A stretch of 64,000 nucleotides of DNA from contig CM076195.1 in assembly GCA_038277395.1 (NCBI GenBank), positions 24,514,327 to 24,578,326 on the forward strand. Reading direction: 5' to 3'. Source of the DNA: Dryocosmus kuriphilus (lineage: Eukaryota; Arthropoda; Insecta; Hymenoptera; Cynipidae). Each line of letters begins with the position of its first letter. The first letter of the stretch is position 1. Made by a program: the position numbers and the translations under genes. Positions 21,412 through 31,929 of the stretch are shown here, piece after piece. The notes beneath the pieces are model-generated. The model was not told where the DNA came from, did no database searches, and was given only the letters and a program-made list of their open reading frames with translations.

Positions 21412-21961
21412 TTGACTACTTCCGGATATCGACCCCAAACCAACGATTCACTGGAGCGCAGTCACATCGTCCTCACAGATTATATAAAACATTACGCCGA
21501 GGATTTTGATGACTGGGACCGATTGTTACCTTTCGCCATGTTTGCTTATAATACGTCCGTTCACGAAAGCCACAAATTTCAGTCCTTTCGAATTGCTCTA
21601 CGGACACGTCGCGCGAATACCCAGCTCGTTTACACCTGCCGATAAAGTGGAAACATACGAATTCTATCTCCGCGACTTCGTTATTCGACTCCACGAAATC
21701 CAAAAGATCGCGGCTAAAAACATGATTCAAGCAAAAGAACGCTCGAAACTGCGTTATGATGAAAAGGTACGTCCCCTAAACGCAGTGATTGGCGATAAGG
21801 TGATCATATTCAAGAATGTGCGTAAAAATAAATTCGACAAAAGAGCTACTGGAACTTATACCATCGTAGGTTTAACGGAAAATCATAATGTAATCCTTGA
21901 AGCCGACGATGTTATAAAGTTCACAAAACACGCCGATAAGTTCTTAACAACTTATTGTTAG
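21412..21961 (+). pseudogene. Integrase C-terminal portion of element A
   Basis: The piece starts inside the catalytic core, at G-Y-R-P-Q-T-N-D-S-L-E-R-S-H, which carries the conserved final Glu. It continues through D-W-D-R-L-L-P-F-A-M-F-A-Y-N-T-S-V-H-E, shifts frame near 21,590, and runs through P-F-E-L-L-Y-G-H to the C-terminal fold (G-D-K-V-I-I-F-K, K-F-D-K-R-A-T-G-T-Y-T-I-V, F-T-K-H-A-D-K). The HHCC zinc finger and the first two catalytic Asp residues are missing. It ends just before the env region. Confidence 0.85.
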
Positions 21962-22035
21962 GAATAATGCTCGGCACTTAAAATATCACTACTATATATT
22001 TATATGTACCACTTTAGGATCTATACGCGGAAGCC

Positions 22036-24163
22036 ATGTACCGCCATAATCTACCACTAATGTTAGTGGATTATGTATATCACTCCGACAATCAGCACCT
22101 CGGCAGGCCCAAGGTACCAACATCTCCAGTTCTAGGCCAGTACTGGCATATTTTACGAGAACCAAGGGCCCATGAGGCGAATTGCCAGCCTTTGGAGGAT
22201 TAACACTTTCTTGAATGTCAGCAGATTCCAGGATTCCTTGGCAGAGATACGGGATCGGTACCAATCACTAGCAATCTATTGCCCACCTAAATTGAAAGAA
22301 GATTGCAACCAGATAATACGGGACTATAACATGCAGAACAAGTTGGGAATCGCGGAGCGAATTAGATGTGACATAAACAGAGAGATCAGCGAACTGGCCT
22401 ATCACCATAATAAGAATCGAATTTCGCGTTTGCCCAACGGCATGCGAGCACGAAGAACCACCCCCCTGTTGGGATTTATAGGAGGAATCGTGGGGCCAGT
22501 AGCAGGCTTGTTGAACTATGAAGACGGACAAGCCATAGAGTCGAAGATTGACGACCTTAATCTCGCTCAAGCGAATTTGTCCCACATGATCGGTCGGCAA
22601 ACACATGTCATCCGATCCCAATTGGAGGACTTGCACCGAATCACCGAAGTACACGAACATCGACAGCAGCAGTTGCAGAACGAGCTCAACCTTCTTCTAA
22701 CACACGTGAATGGAATATCAACAATAGTTACCAATCTAATCTATTCCTATGCCCTGTCCAAGCTACTACATGCTATAGGAAATGGATTGGACGAGTATGT
22801 TCGAGCAGGAGACCGGATAATGGATGTTGTCCAGATGGCAAGAAAAGGAGAACTGCATTCAGCGCTGCTAACATCCGAACAACTAGAAACAGTATATCGC
22901 GATGTCCAAGACCACGCACCCAAAGTGGCCTTCCCAGTACCGGGACCCCGTGTGAGCATTGAGGAATTAGCAAAAATTGCTGTAGTAACCATTGACTGCA
23001 GAAACGGTACACTCTACGTTGTATTGGATATCCCACTAATTGATAAAATCGACTACACTATTTATGGAAAAATGCATCCACTTCCAGTACGACAACCGAT
23101 TTTAGAAAAAAGAATGGAAAGGGCGTATGTAAGATCAAAATTCGCATATCTAATCATGGAGGAGTCTGAGCGAACTTACATGCTAATAACCCAGGTTGAG
23201 CATGCCCTATGTAGAAGGATGAACAGCTACCTTTTATGCCCAGGCATGTTCCTCATTTATGAGATCGCCGCTCATAAAACCTGTGAGGCTCAACTTCTGC
23301 TCAGCCCATCCTTAAAAACCTTCCGGTCGTGCTACATACAAGTGTCATTCGAATCTCAGCCTTATTGAAAGATCATACCATCTCTAAGTGGTTGGATATA
23401 CCCAATACCTAATTCAATACACGCCGAGTTGCATTGCTCTACGGAATCTGCTCTTCATTTTAATCTCCAAGGCTTGGGATTAATCCAAATTGCACTAGGG
23501 TGTAATTTAAAAACAACTATGGTGACGCTACCAGGATTGGAACCAGTTCATGAACGAATTGTAACAATATATGAACCACAGATTCATCTGGACCTTTCCA
23601 AATTATCTTCAAAATTACAAAAGGTTCGAAATTTCTCCCAGTTGGCAGGCCTAACCACAACAACTTCTCAGCAGGATGTGAACCTGCTCTCCTACAAGGA
23701 AGGAGATAAAAATTTGGAACAATTGGAACAAGAGCTATACGATTTTAGTATGCAACGGCAAGAACAATCCAGCCACACCTCGTTAATACACGGCTCCTTT
23801 GCCGGTCTGGCATTTCTGTCAATACTAATAGTACTCTACTTCGGTCGAGCCGCTCTTATCAACACGTCATCACTTCGTCCATGTTGTTGTGTCTTAACCA
23901 CCTCGAAAAGGAAGCAATCCTCTCTTCAAACAGTATCTAGTGAATCTTAACGTCAAGGACAGCCTGGTCAATCATCTTCTCTGTCTGCTTTGGAAGAACT
24001 TAAGGTTCATGCCATCACGGAACCATCTCATGACTCGTCAGGAAATGTTCACGATGACCTTTCTATCAGTCAAGATAAGATCTCTAAATATCGATCTCAC
24101 CAGGACATAAACGAAACCTCGTTCGACAATTCGTTCCCTTATGGACCTGAATTCTCGTAACTG
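22036..24163 (+). pseudogene. env: Envelope glycoprotein, baculovirus-F/errantivirus type (element A)
   Basis: Insect errantivirus Env proteins are homologues of baculovirus F fusion proteins, and this one shows the hallmarks. The longest frame (22,172-23,368) has a furin-type R-A-R-R at 22,445-22,456, followed by a hydrophobic Gly-rich stretch (L-L-G-F-I-G-G-I-V-G) where a fusion peptide should be, then a long helical region. A second frame (23,429-23,950) carries a membrane anchor near 23,795-23,860 (A-F-L-S-I-L-I-V-L-Y-F). The 22,172 ATG is internal: homology to element B extends upstream (F-Y-E-x-x-x-P), but a TAG lies in frame at 22,133. With that stop, a break at 23,366-23,429 and a stop at 23,948, this copy is non-functional. 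Confidence 0.8.
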
Positions 24164-25317
24164 CCAGTACTGTAGTTAAATGGATTTCAACACCGAATGG
24201 TTCCCGTTGCTGCGCCAGTGTAGTGTGGTGATATATAAAAATGGAATGAAGTCCCACACAAAGTGCCTCGAAATAACAGCAGTGGTATGGGATACGATTA
24301 TATTATCTGAAACATAAACAATAAGTTGGTTGTGGCTGAAGAGTGATCTTTAATCTTAACTAGTAATAAGGAATCCTACTACTAAAACGCGTGCAAGCGA
24401 ATGCTCTCCTATTATCGTATCTCTAACCATACTTTAGTCAACATGATATAATGTAACCTTATTCCTATCTGCGATGCATGGATATTCTATCAGTGTGTTT
24501 GGCGCGGGAGAAACATCGACGTCGGGCACTGGTAACAACCGAGGACGATTGTTGGAATTCCAGGGCGGGTTTGTAACGGTGGGTTCTGTGGGGATGGCAA
24601 TTGAAAATTCTTGGCGATTGCTTATCCCCACAACCTACACAAGTACAAATGCATGGCCGTGGCCGACGTGGTTGCGCCTCCCGTGTTAATAAACTCACGA
24701 ACTTAAAATACTACTAGACAATACATCCAGTAAGAGAGAGTAGGAGAGTAGAGGCAACGGTGTAGTAGAGCATAAGAGACGACGAGAAGCACGTCGAGAT
24801 TGAACCTCCTTCTATTAATGCTTGACGGATATTCGTAGTGATCCGCGCGACCACAGAAATTTAAATAACAAATTCAATTGTTATTAAAAATCAAAACGCC
24901 ATACAGATAATGTTCCTAACTTGCCATAAACTATCCAAATCCCGAATTTCAAAAAATTTACTAAATAAACTGAAATTTACTACTAACAAATAATAAAAGT
25001 CTGCAATTTTGAATAAAAGAACAATATCGATATAGAATACTTCGATTAATTGGCGGAATCAAAATTGTACTCAGAACCTGAAACTAGATGATCCTACCTG
25101 ATTAATAGATTATCTCTAAGATATGGATAAATCATAACTGAACAACAACTTCATGAACATAAATCATTTATACCAATAAAAACTTCCTTCAAGAATAATC
25201 TCTAAAAACTTATCGGCTATCTATACATTAATTTTTAACAACATTCGGTAAACACTAGAATCTCGATAATCAATGACAACCAATACAGAAACTGACATTC
25301 ATCTATAGGATTGTTAT

Positions 25318-25379
<62 letters not shown>

Positions 25380-26432
25380 TGCTTTATAGTAATTACGGCT
25401 CCTTTAATTATTGACGACCGTTAATAAATAATTGGAAGCCAATACTATTTATTGAGTTTTTATTGCATTAATCATTTGATTATTACTAATAATAAGATTG
25501 ATTAATGAGATTATTGAATGCTGTCGATTGAAGAGATCCTAAATTAAAATAAACTAAACTAAAACAACAATACTAAATAATAAAAGTAACAACAACAATA
25601 AATTAACAATAAGAGGTTAATTCTTCCTAACAATTATTATAAGTAACATTTGAAAGATAAATATTTAAGTCTAAGAACTTACACTATTTCTTTGAGATTG
25701 GATTTTGATCTAGAAAAATTAACTAAGTACTTTAAGTGAACTGCATAGCAACAGTGCACGTGTGCTTTCCAAATTTCTTAAGTTGCAATAATTTTCAAAA
25801 CTCAGCAATTAGTGGTCACGCGGACTGTATCCTGCCGGGACAGAGGTCCCACGCTCGGGGTGCGAACTCAGTGGAAAACCCTACCCAAAATCATACATAC
25901 CTTAGACAACGATGCAACTCAGTGCCTTGTTTCGGCAGCAATAATTACCCAGCTCTAGCCCGTGCTAGAACTTCGCGAATTAGAAGGACTTCATGGTCCA
26001 GGCTCCGTCGTATTTTTTGCCCGCGCCTCTTCGAGTGGCGGTTATTGTTCGAAAAATGCAAGACAAGAGCGCGAAAAGATCATAACACGCCTGGGTTTTT
26101 GCTGCGACGTTAATTCAAATAAAAATCTTTACGGATTTATTGATCCCTATAAGTCCACATAGGTAAGGGTCAATAAATTCAGTCTTTAAATATTTCCGAA
26201 TTTAGTTATCACTGTAAGTCCACATCGGTATGGGATAATAAGTTCAGCATTTAAAAGTGCTTTTCGGACAACGGTCGTGGCTCGGAGAACGGTGCAGTGT
26301 AGTGAAGTGCAGGATGACCTGGATTGTGAAGACCACGATTAAACACGATCAATCAAGGTTAGCTATTGAAACAGGTTAGTAACCAATGGTCGCTCAGTCT
26401 CTCTTTCTCTCGCCCCTCCTTCTCTCTTACTC
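24164..26432. other. Gene-free 3' region of element A
   Basis: About 2.3 kb lie between env and the recognisable right LTR, without credible ORFs. Small frames at 24,434-24,698 overlap on both strands and show no domain. The segment contains a 52-bp AT run (25,321-25,372). At 26,130-26,275 there are two imperfect copies of a roughly 65-bp unit sharing TAAGTCCACAT. Part of it may be the U3 end of a long right LTR whose left partner is truncated. Element B has a similarly long gene-free stretch after env. Confidence 0.5.
25321..25372. repeat. AT dinucleotide run, about 26 copies
   Basis: Uninterrupted alternating A/T inside the 3' region of element A. Confidence 0.95.
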
Positions 26433-26837
26433 GCAAGCTCTCCCGTAATCGACAAATGGTCTTAAAAACCGCAATTAATTGTTATGAAACTCGTTAATCT
26501 TTGCCCGTCCACATGGGACGGTAATTTTTAATTCTGTTGTTTTCTTTTTCTACATGGTCAATAAACGAAATGATTTGTGTAACTAATATTCAAAGTTATG
26601 AGAGTGTTTCTTTTTAATGTATAATTTTGGTCTTCCTCAACTACTCCTTTTCTGGCAATCCTAAGATAATCAGCACGTCACTCCTCACCGGGAGTAAGTT
26701 CAGTCGATCCCATAACCAATAAACAATCTGATTTTCAAGTCAGATTGGTATGTCGTTACCTCCGACCTATCAGCATCTGTAGGCCCACACTACCTATCCT
26801 ACAATCATCCTTTTTATTAAATTGCTGGTACGTGACA
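26433..26837 (+). repeat. Right LTR segment of element A
   Basis: Counterpart of 14,168-14,570, with the same AATAAAC polyadenylation-type signal (near 26,560) and a terminal GTGACA. Differences from the left copy are numerous enough (several per 100 bp by eye) to indicate an old insertion. The flanks show no clear target duplication. Confidence 0.8.
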
Positions 26838-26892
26838 GCAGTACTTACAGTTGGCCAACACAAGAGGGTTTGAATACAAGGGATGATTGAAC

Positions 26893-27690
26893 AATACATT
26901 TAATGGTTAAAAAAAAATGAACTTTTTTTCTCAAAACTACTCAAAATACACATTTGTTAATGTAATTTGTTCATATTATTGTTAATAATTATTTTAATAT
27001 GAAATGTCTTCATCATAGTAACGTTATGAGATGAATTAGTCACAAGATGAGAAAGAATAATATAAACATGTGAGAAAATCAACTTCTAACAAATAATTTG
27101 TCTATTAAAAAATGTTTTTGTTTAATTTTCACTATTGAATTACCTTTTAGTATCTTTGCACTAACAAATTGAAGCAGTTGCGGAATTTTTTACTCAATTG
27201 ACACTGAAAAAAATAATTTTTTTCCGGCCTTTTTTTTATTTGCCATAAAATTTGTTTATAAAAATTATGAAAATTATTGTATTATACATTTATCTCTTGT
27301 ATTCAAACTGCCTCGAGTTAGCTAATTATAAGTACAGACTGAAAGAAAATGTGTTTTTCTTCAAAACACACCCAAGGTGCACATATTTCTTAATGAAATT
27401 TGTTTATATTATTGTTAATTATTATTCAAATGCGAACTTTTTCCATCATAGTGATGTTATGCGATGAATTACTTACAAAATGAGGAAAAATAATATGAAA
27501 ATCGCAAAAATCAAATTTTAACAAATTATTTGTTTAATAAAAATTTTTTGTTTGATTCTCGCTATTGGATAATCTTCTAGTAATGTTGCACTATCGAATT
27601 GAGTTGATTGCGAAACTTTTCACTTTATTTTGAAGAAGCCAGAGGACTAAACTCAAAAAAATTTCATTTTTTCCTAATATATTTGTTTAT
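26893..27690 (+). repeat. Diverged tandem duplication, about 430-bp spacing
   Basis: The stretch 26,893-27,245 is repeated, diverged, at 27,331-27,690. Shared order: ACACAT.TGTTAATG.AATTTGTT, ATTATTGTTAAT, CATCATAGT.A.GTTATG, GATGAATTA, AACAAAT.ATTTGT, and a CTATTG.AT motif. No ORF is conserved. Confidence 0.7.
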
Positions 27691-27924
27691 TTATAAAAAA
27701 CTGAAGACCTTCTTCAAAAATCGGCCTCGACAATTCTCTCCGGAATTTTACCAGCTTTTTTTTTAAAAAAAGAAGCATCCAAATCGGTCCACAGGTTCAG
27801 CCAGAATCGTATTTTGAACCAAAAACTGTAGTTTTTCCCCACTCTGCACCGCACCGGTACATTCAGCCTATTGTTTCTTTTTTTTTACTCTTATTACTGT
27901 CTATGGTATAAAGTCTTTTGAAGT

Positions 27925-28091
27925 TTATGAATAATATTTTGCGATGATTATTCGTTTAAGGCTGCTGGCCGAGGTGTCGAAAAACTGTGATATCGCTCAA
28001 ATTCCATCTGTTTTCAATCTTGCAAAATAAATATTTTAAACAGGCACTTTGCAAAAGATTTCTTCATCCCGGAAGGGTTTCAAGGTTGTAT

Positions 28092-28126
<35 letters not shown>

Positions 28127-28335
28127 ACGATATACTTTTCCGGGAAAAATAAAAATATCTATGCTAAAATACGATAATGGAAAAGTGATGAAATGAGGGG
28201 AAGTAGAGAAAGAGTTTCAACGGTTAAAAGAAGAAAGCAATACCAGAGTAACACTTACAACCTGTAAATGATTATGTTAGGAACTGCAGAGACACTGCAA
28301 CTGCATTCATGGCACGGCAGCACTTTTTTCTTTTC
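27925..28335 (+). repeat. Inverted-repeat arm left of element B
   Basis: Reverse complement of about 49,870-50,270. Shared blocks are TTTAAGGCTG, TCGCTCAAATT, TTTTAAACAGGCACTTTGCA, AAGATTTC, GGAAGGGTTTCA and ACAACCTGTAAATGATT. Removing element B would leave an element of about 1.6 kb with roughly 400-bp inverted ends, suggesting B landed inside a palindromic transposon. Confidence 0.75.
28092..28125 (+). repeat. 34-base G homopolymer
   Basis: An uninterrupted G run within the left inverted arm. The corresponding place in the right arm has only about seven C residues, so the run expanded in this copy or was mis-assembled. Confidence 0.9.
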
Positions 28336-28544
28336 AGCGCATTTCCCAATTTGCACAAAACAACCGTATTCCATGTGAAAAATAATAAAAGTAGCTCGTC
28401 GTGCCAACCACGGCTGCCAAAATGCTGCTGGTAATGGCACATACCGGTAAGCTACTTGTCAAATTCTGTTGGACTCATGGCTGCTCATGGCGATATAAAA
28501 AAGTAATGATTGTGCAGTTATATCAAGTTTTATCGACTTATGTC

Positions 28545-29340
28545 GACTTACAACCGGTTTTCCTTCCGATTTAGTTCTCCGAATCCGGCCTGACTTACAA
28601 CTCAAAATACAAAAACTGAATTCGGAACGGCAGCTTGTAGCTTTTCTTTGAAGCTTCCGGGTCGTGCATTCTTCGCGGTTTGTTGGCCCACGTCCTAAGT
28701 CTGGTGGTTTTTAAAGTACAAATTTTAGAAACGAAACAAAAACCGTAACGTCAAGAAAGCTCGCATTGATTCCAGTAAGAAGGCATCCTGGATCAAAACT
28801 TTAACTTTAGTGTAGAACACTATCCGTCGCGCGGTTCGTTCCCCTTTTCCGTGGATAGTGCTCGAAAATAAAACGGTGACAAAGACAATTAAAAAGCAGT
28901 GTGACTTTGCCTCACTACTTAGGGAGTAGTTTAGTAAAATTACAATTCATAAGAGAACATCAACTGATAATGTAAAAAAGCCGAACAAACTTGTATTCAT
29001 TCAAACAATTACACACACACACATTTGCACATACACCTGCAACAAGACTTTACAGAATATACACCCGTATGATTATATCACATATGTATGCATTTTGACC
29101 AATTGTCGCATAATAAATACCTATAACAAATGTCAAAACAAAATGAACATTGAAATCATTAAATAAATTACCTTCAAATTGAACAATGCCAACGGTTGTT
29201 AGAAACATTCTTAATGAATAGAGTAGAAAGTCAACCTATCTACTAAATATCCCCATGGGGCATAATTATTAGTTTGACAATTATTAATTAAAAATAAATC
29301 ATCGTTTATATTTTTAAATAATAATTCTTCGAACGTAACA
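28545..29340 (+). repeat. Left LTR of element B
   Basis: Matches 48,540-49,313 in the same orientation, including AAAAACTGAATTCGG, GCTTGTAGCTTTTCTTT, TGGTGGTTTTTAAA and AATGCCAACGGTTGTTAGAA. The terminus is ...CGAACGTAACA at 29,340. The 5' boundary is uncertain: similarity begins between GACTTACAAC (about 28,545) and TGACTTACAACTC (28,591), and the right copy has a 15-bp shorter version there. Confidence 0.75.
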
Positions 29341-29347
29341 AATAATT

Positions 29348-29365
29348 TGGTGGCAGCGGTGGGAT
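29348..29365 (+). promoter_or_regulatory. Primer-binding site, tRNA-Leu type (element B)
   Basis: TGGTGGCAGCGGTGGGAT starts 7 nt after the LTR end, identical in sequence and spacing to element A at 14,578. Confidence 0.8.
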
Positions 29366-29723
29366 TGATTTTCACTAACAATTGTTCGTTTTGTTGTTTG
29401 AGGTAATTTGACTTGACAGCATAACAAATAAAAATGTTTGTTTCCTTGCAATAAAAGTGCGGGAATGGATACATGCCGGAGGTTGGCCGCTTCCAACTTG
29501 AATTAAAATTAATTGTAAAATAATTAGAATGAACTATTTTATTGTTTAGAAGCGAGCTTTTATTTTTTGAGAAAAACAAATGTATAATAAATTGAAAGAA
29601 GAAATTTGAAAACTGATAACAGGCCTTGAAGTTATTCAATAGGTCGAAGACAATTTTGAGGTTTATCACGTATGTTCCAAATTGCTCAGTTCCTACGCGA
29701 GTCGGCTATCACACTAGTTTAGT

Positions 29724-30681
29724 TAGTGATGAGTAAAGCAAGACCAAGACCAAGACTTGAATCGTCTTGGTCTTGGTCTTGCTTATTCAGTCTTTGTCTT
29801 GGGCTTGCTCAAATATGTCTGGTCTTGGTCTCGGTCTCGGTCTTGGTCTTGCTCACTCGGTTTTGGTCTTGGTCTTGCTGTAATAAATTTGGTCTTGCTT
29901 TTGGTCTTGGTCTTGCAGTAAGGTCTTAACAAACATTTTTCAAAAAATCTTTTCAACATTGTTTTTTCATTGACAAACATTTCTGAACCCTAATTAACTG
30001 TCTACAAATGAAAAAAGTTAGTTAAAACGTTATTGCTTATTTTTATCTAATTATGAATTATAAATAAATAGTTTAAAATCAATTATTAACTAGTAATATA
30101 CTTTATTTTATTGCAATTTGAAAATATTAAAATTACATTAGGTTATAATTAAGTTATTATTATTATTTATTTTTTAGTGATGCCCAAGAATTAATGCATA
30201 GCAGCCATCGAGCTGACTCGTTATTCAGTCGATTGCGATGCTTACGAATAACGAGTGATGCTTTCGAAAATAATCTTTCCGCTGGGACGGATGTAGCCGA
30301 AATTGACAAAAAATCCCGAGCCATTTTTGCCAGAATTGAAAATTGCAGTTCGTGACGTTTCCACCAGTGCAATACATTAAAATCTAGAAAACAAACTGAC
30401 AATTCGACATGCCAACTATATTGTTCCGAGAAAAGCATATGTTGACGCTGTTACAAATATTTTATTTCATATAAACATTGTGAGTAAGAATTTTCGGTTG
30501 AGTCTTGCGTATTTGGTCTTGGTCTTGCATAATCAGTCTTGGTGTTGGTCTTGTTCTTGTTTATTTTGTCTTGCTCTTGGTCTTGCTAGTCTAAGGATGG
30601 TATTGGTCTTGGTCTTGGTCTTGCAAAAAAGCAAGACCAAGACCAAGACTGCAAGACCAAGACCAATTTCGCTCATCACTA
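29724..30681. mobile_element. hAT element, 958 bp, with 8-bp target duplication
   Basis: The ends are TAGTGATGAG and CTCATCACTA, flanked by AGTTTAGT at 29,716-29,723 and 30,682-30,689. An 8-bp duplication is the hAT hallmark. The subterminal regions are arrays of the hexamer CAAGAC/GTCTTG in opposite orientation at the two ends (29,738-29,925 and 30,505-30,665), so the element can fold back. The interior retains only the end of a hAT transposase (30,163-30,438, minus). It is an internally deleted, non-autonomous copy that inserted into the leader of element B. Confidence 0.92.
30163..30438 (-). pseudogene. hAT transposase C-terminal dimerisation domain fragment
   Basis: On the minus strand the frame encodes L-A-K-M-A-R-D-F-L-S-I-S-A-T-S-V-P-A-E-R followed by L-F-S-K-A, the highly conserved hAT dimerisation motif, then R-K-H-R-N-R-L and W-L-L-C-I-N-S-W. 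Only about the last 90 residues remain; the BED finger and catalytic core are gone, so it cannot work alone. Confidence 0.9.
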
Positions 30682-30735
30682 AGTTTAGTCGAAGTTTAAA
30701 CATTTATAATTGCAATAAGAAACCATATTTTCAAA

Positions 30736-30964
30736 ATGCCTAACAAAAATAAAGATCAGAAAGTCCAAACATCGTGGTGGACAAAAAGATAGGGTAAGGT
30801 ACGAAGGTGCTATCGCTAGAGCACATGCAAATGCAGTGCGTGAAATTCTGGTAGTGCCATTAAAAGATTTGACTGTGAATTTCGACTCTATACCTGTCAA
30901 AGAATCTAAGGAAATTTTTGAAGAATTCCTGCAATTTATGGAGGATTTTGTGAAATCTGTTTGA
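30736..30964 (+). pseudogene. Small leader ORF of element B (frameshifted)
   Basis: An ATG at 30,736 opens a basic, Lys/Trp-containing start that hits a TAG after 18 codons. In a neighbouring frame the sequence is open for about 58 codons, with V-R-Y-E-G-A-I-A-R-A-H-A-N-A-V-R, then V-N-F-D-S-I-P-V and an acidic Phe-rich end. The composition looks protein-like (regular hydrophobic spacing), but I know no relative and find no match in element A's leader. It could be coding sequence of B or of DNA captured by it. Confidence 0.3.
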
Positions 30965-30987
30965 AGATTTAGAGGATTTTTGTGACG

Positions 30988-31125
30988 AAGACCTGCGCCC
31001 CTATTGGCGGGGTACAATCAGGTCAGTCAAAAATCCTGCGCCCTCGACTGCCCTCGCTGGCGGGGAGACTGCGCCCTCGAGGCGGGTTTTTCTAACATGA
31101 CCAATTTGCGCCCTCGAGGCGGAAT
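30988..31125 (+). repeat. Repeated GC hairpin motif in element B leader
   Basis: Four copies of a TGCGCCC...GGCGG motif lie within 140 bp: near 30,991 (loop TATT), 31,038 (longer loop), 31,069 and 31,109, the last two being GCGCCCTCGAGGCGG. Each can form a short GC stem. They occupy the same leader position as the GGGCCAG-box repeats of element A. Confidence 0.75.
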
Positions 31126-31261
31126 TGGAAATTCGACTATAAAATTCTATATTGTTGAAACTGAATTAAAAGTTAGATAATGACTAAATAAACCAGTAAC
31201 GATGCCTAATTTTCCGAAGAGCTCAGGTCATAATCGCAAACATAAAAATTGGTCAGGAAAA

Positions 31262-31780
31262 AACAAGTGCGTAATAAAATTTCCATTAAATCCGTCCTGC
31301 AAACAATTAGTAGCGATCAAGTATCGGGATCTAGGATTTACGTTACACCAGAGGTCCCACAAAAAATAAAAGAACTATAGGAATTAGAAACGCAAAAATT
31401 GACAACACAGAAAGAGTTTTCTTCATTTTTCGAAAACCTATTAAATCAGGCAGAAGAAAGAATAAAAATTGCACAGAGAAATAGTCAACCATCGTAGAAC
31501 TTCCGGAAGGTACCTAGATTCGAACCAAGAATCCAAACAAATTTTGTCGAAGAAGCAAGCTTAGCACTTCCAATCTTAGTATCAACCGAATATGAATTCA
31601 CTATTTGGAACAGGGTGTTCCGAACTATAGAAACGGTAGCAATAACGATAGAGAATCGAGAATTCTCCTTTTTCGTTATTTCTCACGATACCCCTCTCGG
31701 ACTAGCTAGAATACAAGGAATCGTGGGATTATCGGTGATAGAGCACTTAGCTCAGATACATGTGTTCGTAATACAATAGG
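31262..31780 (+). pseudogene. Conserved pre-gag ORF of element B (broken)
   Basis: Two successive open pieces, separated by TAG stops, encode F-S-S-F-F-E-N-L-L-N-Q-A-E-E-R (about 31,418-31,465) and T-I-E-N-R-E-F-S-F-F-V-I-S-H-D-T-P-L-G-L followed by A-R-I-Q-G-I-V-G-L-S-V-I-E-H-L (about 31,640-31,750). Both blocks correspond to the pre-gag region of element A in order and position, so an extra ORF upstream of gag is part of this family's plan. Function is unknown. Confidence 0.5.
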
Positions 31781-31929
31781 CACTAATAAACCCCTATTAG
31801 TGCAAATAGAGAACGATCTGCGCGATTCCTTCCTAAGGTTGAAAAACTTCTAGTGGAAACCAACGCAAATAAACTACAGTAATAGCAGTCGAAAAAAAAA
31901 ATCACATATAAAAATCACATACTAAGAAA

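Larger units (their letters stand above)
14168..26837 (+). mobile_element. LTR element A: gypsy-like with env and extra pol domains
   Basis: A decayed retroelement bounded by matching LTR segments (14,168-14,570 and 26,433-26,837), with a tRNA-Leu-type primer site after the left LTR. Plus-strand gene order is: repeat-rich leader, pre-gag ORF, gag, protease-RT, RNase H1-like fragment, acidic spacer, macrodomain-like segment, integrase C-terminus, baculovirus-F-like env, then about 2.3 kb without genes. Reading frames are broken in gag, pol, integrase and env. Gypsy RNase H and the integrase zinc finger and catalytic core are missing, so it is a dead, internally deleted copy. Element B at 28.5-49.3 kb is a diverged relative with the same plan. 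Confidence 0.85.

Noticed and set aside
29211..29669. 152-codon minus-strand ORF
   Set aside because: It spans the LTR end and primer site of element B in antisense and has no domain; AT-rich chance ORF.
29726..30743. ORFs with long Leu/Gly/Ser-rich repeats on both strands
   Set aside because: They are produced by the GTCTTG/CAAGAC hexamer arrays of the hAT element, not by coding sequence.
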